Of a stretch of 27,624 bases of DNA, positions 15,201-23,738 are shown piece after piece (the stretch's first letter is position 1; each line of letters begins with the position of its first letter). This stretch comes from CAVSUR01 sp052143655 (GTDB lineage Bacteria; Actinomycetota; Actinomycetes; Streptosporangiales; Streptosporangiaceae): contig JBKQSL010000195.1 in NCBI GenBank assembly GCA_052143655.1, positions 1-27,624 on the forward strand, in the 5' to 3' direction. Both the position numbers and the translations under genes were made by a program. The notes beneath the pieces were generated by a model. It had not been told where the DNA came from and searched no databases. It was given only the letters and a program-made list of their open reading frames with translations.

Positions 15201-18200
15201 CGGCGCCGCGGGGCCCGCAGCTCTTCGGCGAAGCAGCGGATCCACGGCCCTGCCCCGGCAACCGGGTCATCACGCCAGGCCCCGGTTCCCGTCCCAGACC
15301 GCCCGGCCGTGATGCCAGGTCCCGGGGTCCCGGCAGCCAGGGGAGCCGGGGCGCTATCCGCCAGGGCGCCGGGCGCCGGGGGAGCGGACGCCGGGGGAGC
15401 GGACGCCGGGGGAGCGGAGACACCGGGAGGCTCCGCGCGCCCGACGGGACCCGCATGGCCGCGGGGGGCCGCGGGCAGCACGCGCACGTGACCCCCGCCG
15501 CCCTGGATCGCGCCGCCCTGGATCGCGCCGCCCTGGATCGCGCTGGCCGGAGCGGGAACGGCAGCCGACCCGGCCGTGACTGGCGTGGCGGCGAATGACC
15601 CGGTGGCCGGCCCGCGTGAAGCTACGATCCCGGCGGAGGAAACTGCACCCGCTGAACAGACCGCACCGGGTGCGGTGCCCGCGCGGCCGACAGCCGGCTC
15701 GCTGCCAGCTGGCCCGCCGACAGCTGGCTCACTGGCGGGCGGCCCGGGTGGCGGAAGCTGGCACGGATTGGTGATGAACACCTGATCACGCCAGATGTCG
15801 ATCGGCCGGGCGGGTCGGCCCTCGGCCAGCGGCGCGGGGTCGGCCAGCGCCCCGGCCGCAAACAGGGCCGCGGCCACCCGCGCCACATCCCGGCCGCTGC
15901 CGGGACCCGCGCCCAGGCTGACGCCTGGCACCTTGCCGTCTCGGGCGGCTGCCGCGACTAGCGCCCGTCCCGGGCCGGTCTCCAGCAGGACGGTGGCGCC
16001 GACTGCCCCGGCCGCCAGCGCCCGCCGCGCCGGGGCGCTCGGCACCTCGCCGGCGGTGGCCAGCTCGGCGGCGAGCAGGTCGGCGATCTCTATTCCGGAC
16101 GCCAGCTCGCGGCCCGTGCACACGGAGATCAGCCGCCGCCAGGGCGAGCGCAGCGTCAGCTCGCCCACCGCGGTCCGCAGCAGCTCTGCCGGGTCACCCG
16201 GCTGCACGGCCGCAGCCGGGTGACCGGCATCCAGCCCGGGCGCGCCGGGGCCCGACGCCGCCCGGCCGCGCAGCAGCGCAGCGCGCAGCCCGGCCAGCCT
16301 GACGGCGTCCTGCTCGCTGATCGCCCCCGCCCAGACCAGGCCGGCCAAGTGCCCAAGCCCGTGCGCGACCGCGGCGGTGGGCCGGACGCCGAGCCGGTCC
16401 AGCCAGCTCAGCACGGCCAGCGAGGCCTGCAGCGCCTGCGGGTCCGCCGCGGCCGGGTTCTTGTCGGACAGCAGCAGCGTTACCCGGCCGTCGGCGCCGT
16501 CCGCGGCGCAGATGCCAGGCCGCACGGTGACCAGGCCTGCAGGCAGCCGGGGCAGCAGCGTCCTCGCCTCGGCAGCGAGCCGGGCGAGCTGCTCCTGCCT
16601 GCTTGCGACGAGGGCGACCCGGGCCTGACCCTGCGCCGCCGCGGTCCGCGCCAGGTGGCACGACAGGTCCTGAAGCTCCGCGTCGGACAGCCACGGCGCC
16701 ACGGCGGCGAGCCGGGTCAGCAGGCCTGCCAGCGTCTCGCGGTCCGGGCCGTGCAGCAGGAACACGGTGCTGTCGCCGGGCGCCGCACCGGCCGGGCCGG
16801 CCGGGTCACGGACCGCGGCGGCCGCGGCGGGCCGCCCGGCCGGGACAGCGGGGCGGGCCCGCTTCGGGCTGGTCGTCTGCTCGCCCTGCAGGACCACGTG
16901 CACGTGGCTGCCGCCCTGGTCCATCGTGCTGACCCCGGCCAGCCGGGGACCGGCCGGCCACGGTGTGGCAACGGCAGGCAGGTGCAGCCGGCCGTCGCTG
17001 TCGCGCGCCAGCGGATGCGGCTCGCTGACCCCGGTGGTCGGCGGGATGACCCCGGTGCTCAGCGCGAGCACCGTCTTGATCAGGCCGGCGGCGCCGGACG
17101 CCGCCCGGGCATGCCCGATGTTGGCCGTCACCGAGCCCAGGGCCGCCCGGTTGCGGGCCCCGGCGCGCAGCTGGGCGAGCGCGGCCAGTTCCGCCTCGTC
17201 CGCGCTTGCGGTGGCGCCGCCGTATCCCTCGATGAGCGCCACGTCGGCCGGGTCGGCCCCGGCCCGCTCGTAGGCCCGGCGCAGGGCCAGCAGCTGGGCC
17301 TGCGCCGCCGCGGCGACCACCGACCCGGCGGACTTGCCCTGGCCTTGCATGCTGCTCTCGTCCTGGCCTGCCGCCGCGACGCCCCAGCCGGCGATCGTCG
17401 CGTAGGCCGGCAGCCCGGCGGCGCGGGCGTCGGCGGCGCGCATCAGCAGGAGCACCCCGCAGCCCTCGCCAGGCAGCAGGCCGGTGGGATTCCGGTCGTA
17501 GATGCGCATCGCGCCGGCGGCCAGCCGCCCGGCCTTGGCCAGGCCGACCAGTTCCAGCGGGTCGAGGCTGAGGTCGACCCCGCCGGCCAGAGCCATGTCC
17601 AGGTCGCCTGCCGCGAGGGCCGCGCAGCCGGCCGTGACCGCCAGCAGCGACGAGGCGCCCGCCCCGTCGATGGCCTGGGCGCCGCCGCGGAAGCCGAAAT
17701 GCGAGCTGATGCCCGCGGCGATGCCCGCCGGCCGGCCGCCGGCCAGCGTCTGGCCGCCGACCGGCGGGAACGGCGCCAGGTAGCTGGTCCCGGTCCGGCG
17801 CAGCACCTCGCGGGCGCAGCCGGCCGGGACCTGGCCGGCTGCCAGCGCCCCGGCGACCGCCTGCCGCACGTAGGGCCAGCGCAGCCGGATGGCCGCGGCC
17901 CGGGAGACATCACCGCCGAGGGAGTTGCCGATGAACACGCCGACCCGGTCCCGGTGCAGCCCGGCCCCGCCTGGGCAGCCGGCCGCGGCCAGGGCGCGCG
18001 CCGCGGTCTCCAGTGCCAGCCAGTGCGCCGGATCGGCGGCGAGGTACGACTCGGCCGTGACGCCGAATGCCGCCCGGTCGAACTGCCAGCCCTCGATGAG
18101 GGCGGCTCGCGTGCTGTAGGTGGCATCGGGCGTGCCGGGATCGGCGCTGTAGTAGTCGGCGAGGCTGACCCGGCACGGCGGCATCCGGCGGAAAGCCCGG

Positions 18201-18316
18201 CGGCCGGTCATGATGACGTCCAGCAGCGCGGCCGGGTCGTCGGCGTCCGGGAACCGGCAGGCCAGGCCGACGATCGCGATCGGCTGGCCGCCGCGCGGGC
18301 TGCCGCCGTCAGTCAT
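12203..18316 (-). CDS. Enediyne-type (PksE-like) polyketide synthase homologue with substituted catalytic sites
   Basis: A 2037-residue protein with the domain plan of enediyne iterative type I PKS. KS (about 10-440) keeps ALAGGVDLSLDPLELVG, LPGEGCGVLLLMRA and ANIGH (His402), but the Cys of DGACSSS is Gly220 (DGAGASS) and the His of EGHGTGT is Tyr365. AT (about 515-800) has AHGLG for GHSLG, so the nucleophile is Gly653. A Pro/Ala linker (about 800-1010) stands where an ACP should be; no DSL-type site is present. KR (about 1050-1380) lacks the GGxGGxG loop and Tyr. The double-hotdog DH (about 1440-1800) keeps DPYLADYRADGLPVLPPS and Asp1693, but its His is Tyr1494. The C-terminal PPTase-like part (about 1890-1990) has lost the usual Glu and Lys. 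There is no stop or frameshift in 6.1 kb. I infer a conserved non-catalytic scaffold or a frame-preserving relic. Start ATG 18316 has only a weak GGGGA ahead. Confidence 0.8.
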   Translation of the reverse strand: MTDGGSPRGGQPIAIVGLACRFPDADDPAALLDVIMTGRRAFRRMPPCRVSLADYYSADPGTPDATYSTRAALIEGWQFDRAAFGVTAESYLAADPAHWLALETAARALAAAGCPGGAGLHRDRVGVFIGNSLGGDVSRAAAIRLRWPYVRQAVAGALAAGQVPAGCAREVLRRTGTSYLAPFPPVGGQTLAGGRPAGIAAGISSHFGFRGGAQAIDGAGASSLLAVTAGCAALAAGDLDMALAGGVDLSLDPLELVGLAKAGRLAAGAMRIYDRNPTGLLPGEGCGVLLLMRAADARAAGLPAYATIAGWGVAAAGQDESSMQGQGKSAGSVVAAAAQAQLLALRRAYERAGADPADVALIEGYGGATASADEAELAALAQLRAGARNRAALGSVTANIGHARAASGAAGLIKTVLALSTGVIPPTTGVSEPHPLARDSDGRLHLPAVATPWPAGPRLAGVSTMDQGGSHVHVVLQGEQTTSPKRARPAVPAGRPAAAAAVRDPAGPAGAAPGDSTVFLLHGPDRETLAGLLTRLAAVAPWLSDAELQDLSCHLARTAAAQGQARVALVASRQEQLARLAAEARTLLPRLPAGLVTVRPGICAADGADGRVTLLLSDKNPAAADPQALQASLAVLSWLDRLGVRPTAAVAHGLGHLAGLVWAGAISEQDAVRLAGLRAALLRGRAASGPGAPGLDAGHPAAAVQPGDPAELLRTAVGELTLRSPWRRLISVCTGRELASGIEIADLLAAELATAGEVPSAPARRALAAGAVGATVLLETGPGRALVAAAARDGKVPGVSLGAGPGSGRDVARVAAALFAAGALADPAPLAEGRPARPIDIWRDQVFITNPCQLPPPGPPASEPAVGGPAGSEPAVGRAGTAPGAVCSAGAVSSAGIVASRGPATGSFAATPVTAGSAAVPAPASAIQGGAIQGGAIQGGGGHVRVLPAAPRGHAGPVGRAEPPGVSAPPASAPPASAPPAPGALADSAPAPLAAGTPGPGITAGRSGTGTGAWRDDPVAGAGPWIRCFAEELRAPRRRVRPGDGGPWRVRVSGRLSFGLEARAVFRDDPGADRVLAIIGDPAGAGACTGAVAAARAAAGVGRLVVVTHHCGLTGLWASLHAEHPDLGITVLRVPASPDGLRAARRLAVAEPGEFRELVVDPVGRVHEPVMTVTQTPGRAAVPIGAGDVALVGRGPAAPTLALVQALACCGVPVAVLGAAGDDDGQLTGGLDRLRAGGAVVSCATADMASAAAIDTAVRRIEQEFGRVTAIGHAVRDPAGAGLVADLDHDAVHGPVTAQAAALGQLLSAVDATRLRFIMTFGSAAGRYGLAGAGLAAVLSGSAAEQAARIAAGIPGCRALHVDWPPWREPGSAAAAASPAGGRPADGQPAAGRPADAGVAAARAAGSGPRPGIEPVTVGEGSRLLLKVLGSPGLPGRLAVHGRIGAPAPAVISAAAPGSPQGRFCEVILAHYPGVELVCEARLSLRTDPYLADYRADGLPVLPPSMALEAMAQVATALAGRPLRGATAVSMHAPVVIPAGNLGGQAVLRIGAVLVGDAVSAVLRCAESEFGLVHCRATFSDAGRADAVGLDGSELSGAGRDGPEPGGPEPDGPELDGAELYGPLCQASGRFRRIAAITQVTARSCQAIARGPDDQPWFASGPRSREWPGSPGQGGAERQGGEALILGSPGLLDATVHVLHACVPHRRVVLAGCESVTWSGMPASGPVQIRAVATADPGPLVPRPAASAATVPGVTGCGPAHGDSALGLAGQAWDVTAVDESGAPAVSWHAVRLRDVGPLPRAGAWPSALLAVYLERAGIGFGLDPGLRVTISRDHRAAAPPGPDPARPQAGTEAAAAETEAAAAGQAAGQQAAARPDPLAGLALRVQPAGSAAASWSAAVPAGRRAGPADSLVTSARAQMLSHFLGEPDDVVAARARAIGACMAMAGVAAGVPVTISDRADDWLLLAVAGAPMACTVVRVGGVRPPVAVALLTGSPAGRQSRPGQEHQAGEDDGPGSADPGREDLDCQQPSAGTAVR
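15375..15418 (-). repeat. 15-bp tandem repeat, 3 copies, in the PKS-like linker
   Basis: GCCGGGGGAGCGGAC repeats three times (15375-15389, 15390-15404, 15405-15418, the last one base short). It encodes an SAPPA repeat in the linker between the AT-like and KR-like parts. Copies are identical, so expansion is recent and in frame. Confidence 0.85.
15496..15540 (-). repeat. 15-bp tandem repeat, 3 perfect copies, in the PKS-like linker
   Basis: CGCCGCCCTGGATCG occurs three times without a mismatch (15496-15510, 15511-15525, 15526-15540). On the minus strand it encodes AIQGG repeats. With the SAPPA repeat 80 nt away it marks the linker as a low-complexity, length-variable segment. Confidence 0.85.
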
Positions 18317-18690
18317 GGCCGGTCCCCGCCATCCGGCCGGCCATCCGGCCCGTCATGCACATTCGCTGCATAAATCCGCCGGGCGTACCCCCGCCGCTTT
18401 CTCCGGCACAGACCGCACTAAACGGCTTCGCGCGCCAATGACGACCCATTGTTCCCCCGAACCGACGCAATTTCCCCGTATTGCAGCCCCGGATTCCGAG
18501 CCGGGCCGCCAGGCCCGCGCGGCTGGCGGCAACGGCCGTGTCTCGGCCTGCTCATACCTGCTGAGCAGCTGTCGAGCCCGCGGCGGGCCGCCGTATCCGA
18601 GGCGGCTATGCAGGCCAGGGCCGCGCAAAGCGCAGTCCGCGCGCTCGGGGCGCACAGTCTGGCGGGAATACTCGGGGCTGACTGCCACGC

Positions 18691-18720
18691 CATTATTCGG
18701 GGCTGCGCGGTGCCGGTCAA
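18691..18720 (-). promoter_or_regulatory. Housekeeping-sigma promoter pointing to the PKS-like gene
   Basis: On the minus strand TTGACC (18720-18715) is followed after 17 nt by AATAAT (18697-18692), or after 18 nt by ATAATG. This is the best -35/-10 pair seen in the window. Transcription would start near 18684 and reach the PKS-like ATG at 18316 after about 370 nt of untranslated leader. Confidence 0.55.
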
Positions 18721-18955
18721 CACAGGCGCCGGACTCTCCGTTTTGCTGGGTAATTCGCATTTTCCGAGGCGACATGCCGGCTTCGCGATAGACCGCGGCG
18801 GATTGCCGTTCCTGACGGCTGTCGCGGCGGCCGCGAATGAGCTGCGGGCGTACCCGGGTGTACCCGGGCAGGCGGCCAGGCCGGCGCATCAGGGGTCAGC
18901 CCGCCGCGGGCGCTGGCTGCAGCACGAATCCGTGCCAGGCGGTTGCCCGGCTCGC

Positions 18956-18993
18956 GGCAGGCCGGTTCGGGCAGGCCGGTTCGGGCAGGCCGG
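18956..18993 (+). repeat. 14-bp direct repeats upstream of the leuS promoter
   Basis: GGCAGGCCGGTTCG occurs at 18956-18969 and 18970-18983, with the first 10 bases again at 18984-18993. The array ends 23 nt before the -10 box at 19017, covering the -35 region. It may be protein-binding iterons or a simple slippage repeat. Confidence 0.7.
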
Positions 18994-19016
18994 CGGCGGC
19001 CCGGGCGCGGCTGCGC

Positions 19017-19022
19017 TATCCT
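19017..19022 (+). promoter_or_regulatory. -10 box (TATCCT) of the leuS transcript
   Basis: TATCCT ends 6 nt before the leader-peptide ATG at 19029, so the leader peptide would be translated from a leaderless 5' end. No good -35 hexamer is seen; the position is occupied by the end of the 14-bp repeat array. Confidence 0.5.
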
Positions 19023-19028
19023 TAGTGC

Positions 19029-19058
19029 ATGCGCTTTACCGGGCTGCTCCTTACCTAG
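19029..19058 (+). CDS. leuS leader peptide, MRFTGLLLT
   Basis: A nine-codon frame, ATG to TAG, with three consecutive leucine codons (CTG CTC CTT, 19044-19052) just before the end. It lies 118 nt upstream of leuS and directly ahead of two hairpins, the second a clear terminator. The composition and position are those of an amino-acid-sensing attenuation peptide: ribosomes slow at the Leu codons when charged tRNA-Leu is scarce. The gene is too short for family evidence and is called from context only. Confidence 0.6.
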   Translation: MRFTGLLLT

Positions 19059-19117
19059 CCGCGCCGACTTCCCACCGTTGGCGCGGCTGCCCCTCGTGAC
19101 CGAGGGGCATTTTGTTT
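19057..19117 (+). promoter_or_regulatory. leuS attenuator: hairpin plus intrinsic terminator
   Basis: Hairpin 1 pairs AGCCGCGCC (19057-19065, overlapping the leader stop codon) with GGCGCGGCT (19080-19088). Immediately after it GCCCCTCG (19089-19096) pairs with CGAGGGGC (19101-19108) around TGAC, followed by ATTTTGTTT (19109-19117). This is a textbook intrinsic terminator in a genome where T-runs are rare, 59 nt before the leuS ATG. An alternative pairing exists: TGCTCCTT in the Leu codons (19045-19052) can pair over 8 bp, two of them G-U, with GAGGGGCA (19102-19109), which would break the terminator. Which state follows leucine starvation is not clear from sequence. Confidence 0.75.
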
Positions 19118-19175
19118 GGCCCGAACAAATCCAGTCCGGGGCGCAAACCCGGCCGAAGTCAACTCGCGAGGAACC

Positions 19176-21788
<2,613 letters not shown>

Positions 21789-21888
21789 CGGCGCGGCCCC
21801 CGATCATCGCCCGCAGGACTTCCCGTCGGCAGTCCCCGCCGGGCGCGGACAGTCGGGCGCGGTCTCTGCCAGAGCAGTCCCTGCGCGG

Positions 21889-22725
21889 CTACTTGACCTT
21901 GCGCAGCACGGCTACGACCTTGCCGAGGATCTCCGCCTCGTCGCCGGGGATTGGGGTATAGGCCGGGTTATGCGGCATCAGCCAGACGTGACCGTTCGAT
22001 CGCTTGAACGTCTTCACCGTCGCTTCGCCGTCGATCATCGCGGCGACGATGTCGCTGTTCTCCGCCACCGGCTGCTGCCGGACCACGACCCAGTCCCCGT
22101 CCGAGATCGCCGCGTTGATCATCGAGTCGCCGACGACCTTGAGCAGGAACAGGTTGCCCTCGCCGACGAGCTGCTTGGGCAGCGGGAAGATCTCTTCGAT
22201 TGACTGCTCCGCAAGTATGGGCCCGCCAGCGGCGATCCGCCCGACGAGCGGGACGTAGACGGCCTCCTGCGAGGTGATGTCCATGGCCCCGCTGACCTCG
22301 TCGAGCTCAGGCTCAGGGCGCACGGCCGGGTGACCCGGCAGGCGTACCTCGACGGTCCGCGGCCGGCCGGCGTCGCGGCGCAGGTAGCCCTTGCTCTGCA
22401 AGGTCGACAGCTGGTAGGAGACGCTGGAAGTGCTTGTCAGCCCGACCGCCTCGCCGATCTCGCGCATGGACGGCGGGTAGCCACGCCGCTGCACCGACTC
22501 GCGGATCACCTGCAGCACCTTCCGCTGCCGCCAGGTGAGCACGTGGCTCGGGTCAGGGTGCTCGGGCAGGTCGACGACGACCGACGGGACGCTGCCCTTC
22601 GGCTTGCGCCCGGGCTTGCCCCGTGGCCGGGATGCGGCACCATCGGCGCTCGCTGGCGCGGTGCCGCTGGTGCTCTGTACCTTGGCGGGCCCCCGTCCCC
22701 CTGTTCCTGAACTGGCGTCGGTCAT
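21889..22725 (-). CDS. lexA: LexA repressor, SOS regulon master
   Basis: Self-cleaving repressor of the DNA damage response, 278 residues. A basic, low-complexity extension of about 55 residues, common in actinomycetes, precedes the winged helix-turn-helix (about 62-130: LTWRQRKVLQVIRESVQRRG and SMREIGEAVGLTSTSSVSYQ). The S24 protease domain has the cleavage bond Ala166-Gly167 (GRIAAGGPI), nucleophile Ser201 (VVGDSMINAAI) and Lys238 (TVKTFKR). RecA-stimulated cleavage derepresses SOS genes. A TTG at 22758 opens the same frame, but ATG 22725 has GGAGG at the right distance and is preferred. A LexA box lies in its upstream region, so it is probably self-regulated. Confidence 0.97.
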   Translation of the reverse strand: MTDASSGTGGRGPAKVQSTSGTAPASADGAASRPRGKPGRKPKGSVPSVVVDLPEHPDPSHVLTWRQRKVLQVIRESVQRRGYPPSMREIGEAVGLTSTSSVSYQLSTLQSKGYLRRDAGRPRTVEVRLPGHPAVRPEPELDEVSGAMDITSQEAVYVPLVGRIAAGGPILAEQSIEEIFPLPKQLVGEGNLFLLKVVGDSMINAAISDGDWVVVRQQPVAENSDIVAAMIDGEATVKTFKRSNGHVWLMPHNPAYTPIPGDEAEILGKVVAVLRKVK

Positions 22726-22788
22726 CTTCGGGCCTCCGGCTCGGTCGTTTGGCTGCAACGTCGACGGTAGCGGTTTCAGTCACCGATC

Positions 22789-22804
22789 TCAAACATCTGT
22801 TCGA
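22789..22804. promoter_or_regulatory. LexA box upstream of lexA
   Basis: TCAAACATCTGTTCGA matches the Gram-positive LexA operator TCGAAC-N4-GTTCGA at all but one position. It lies 64 nt before the lexA ATG, fitting autoregulation. Confidence 0.8.
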
Positions 22805-22850
22805 CAGTGGCGAAAATGTCGGACGCTAGCGATAGAACAGTACCGCATCT

Positions 22851-22866
22851 GCGTTCGATCGAACGC
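22851..22866. promoter_or_regulatory. Perfect 16-bp palindrome between the two LexA boxes
   Basis: GCGTTCGATCGAACGC contains the LexA half-sites in the reverse order (GTTCGA then TCGAAC without spacer). An 11-bp direct repeat CGATAGAACAG flanks it at 22830-22840 and 22872-22882. It may be a third, unorthodox LexA contact or a site for another regulator of this divergent promoter. Confidence 0.4.
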
Positions 22867-22890
22867 GTCAACGATAGAACAGAGTTACGA

Positions 22891-22906
22891 TCGAACGAGT
22901 ATTCGA
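22891..22906. promoter_or_regulatory. LexA box upstream of the LysM gene
   Basis: TCGAACGAGTATTCGA matches TCGAAC-N4-GTTCGA at all but one position. It lies 17 nt before the LysM gene start and just after a plausible -10 box TACGAT (22887-22892), so LexA binding would block transcription. Confidence 0.8.
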
Positions 22907-22922
22907 CATACGGGAGGTTCCG

Positions 22923-23528
22923 ATGAGAATGACAAGCGCGGCGCCGGTCCTGACGGAGCCGGCGACGAGCCCGAACTCCCGGATTCAGGCGGGGCGGATT
23001 CAGGCGGGGGAGCGGCGCGCCGGCCCGGGCAGGCCGGCCGGGCGGACGGCCACGATCTTGCTGCTGCCGGTGGCAGGTGCACGCCGCGCCGATCCGGCCG
23101 GGCAGCCGGAAGACTCGCGACGGCCAGTTCCCGGCCGGGCCCGGGCCTCGGCGGCCCGGATTCCGGCGACCCAGTTCTCCGCAGGGCGCCGTCCCGCGGC
23201 CAGGCCGCAGGCCGCGCCGCTGCGGCTGACCAGGCGCGGCCGGGTGCTGCTCGGCCTGCTCGTGACCGCGCTGGCCACGGTGCTGATCACCCTCCTCGCA
23301 GCCGGCCCGGCGAGCGGCGTCCCGGCCAGCGGCCACCGGCCGGGACCGGGCGGCTACCGCGGGATGACACAGATCGTCGTCCGCCCTGGCCAGAGCCTGT
23401 GGTCGATCGCCTCGGCCGCCGAGCCGGCCGCCGACCCGCGAGTGGTCATCCAGCAGATCCTCAGCGCGAACGCGCTCAGCGGGTACTCCATCCAGGCCGG
23501 CCAGCTGCTCTGGGTGCCGAAGGGCTGA
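22923..23528 (+). CDS. LysM-domain membrane protein, SOS cell-division inhibitor-like (ChiZ/YneA type)
   Basis: A 201-residue protein with a long disordered, Arg/Pro/Ala-rich cytoplasmic part (1-105), one transmembrane helix (about 108-128, LLGLLVTALATVLITLLAAG) and an extracytoplasmic LysM domain (about 149-199: TQIVVRPGQSLWSIA, ending GQLLWVPKG), which binds peptidoglycan. Bacillus yneA and mycobacterial Rv2719c (chiZ) occupy the same place, divergent from lexA, and halt division during SOS. That position, the LexA box and the helix-plus-LysM layout support the same role here; sequence similarity outside LysM cannot be judged. GGGAGG before ATG 22923 sets the start. nrdR follows, as in mycobacteria. 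Confidence 0.8.
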   Translation: MRMTSAAPVLTEPATSPNSRIQAGRIQAGERRAGPGRPAGRTATILLLPVAGARRADPAGQPEDSRRPVPGRARASAARIPATQFSAGRRPAARPQAAPLRLTRRGRVLLGLLVTALATVLITLLAAGPASGVPASGHRPGPGGYRGMTQIVVRPGQSLWSIASAAEPAADPRVVIQQILSANALSGYSIQAGQLLWVPKG

Positions 23529-23651
23529 GCGGGGCCCGCGACACGCCGGCGGCCCCGCTGATGTCACCGCATTCCCGGTGGCGAGCGGGCCGCCGACGCC
23601 GTCCCGGCGGTCACGCCAGCGCGTGTCGCTTGCGCTCGGCGAGGCGGCGGA

Positions 23652-23699
23652 CCACAATATCTAGTAGTTACACCGCTGTAGTTTTGCTAGAAGTTGTGT
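23652..23699 (+). promoter_or_regulatory. Paired NrdR boxes upstream of nrdR-nrdJ
   Basis: Box 1, CCACAATATCTAGTAG (23652-23667), agrees with the NrdR consensus ACACWATATCTWGTGT at 13 of 16 positions. Box 2, read on the minus strand at 23699-23684 (ACACAACTTCTAGCAA), agrees at 11. Their centres are 32 nt apart, three helical turns, the spacing known for NrdR operators. This implies feedback control of nrdR and nrdJ by dNTP/ATP-bound NrdR. Confidence 0.8.
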
Positions 23700-23738
23700 C
23701 CAGTAAGTGCCCCTCCGCGCGCGAAAGGGGGTGATCGC

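Larger units (their letters stand above)
18317..19016. other. Long intergenic region between the PKS-like gene and leuS
   Basis: About 700 nt without a recognisable gene. Open frames exist on both strands but show no family motif, start signal or actinomycete codon pattern. The middle is less GC-rich than its surroundings (for example near 18465-18485 and 18740-18765), as expected for promoter DNA. It contains a minus-strand promoter (18691-18720) and a 14-bp tandem repeat (18956-18993). Confidence 0.5.

Noticed and set aside
12203..18316. An active enediyne biosynthetic cluster
   Set aside because: No partner genes (thioesterase, E3-E5 type proteins, tailoring enzymes) flank the gene, and its catalytic residues are replaced.
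18353..18889. Minus-strand gene of about 178 codons upstream of the PKS-like gene
   Set aside because: No start signal, no recognisable domain, and poor actinomycete codon pattern; it also spans the promoter at 18691-18720.
18900..19175. T-box riboswitch upstream of leuS
   Set aside because: No T-box sequence (AGGGTGGNACCGCG-like) or specifier stem; the leader peptide and terminator explain the region better.
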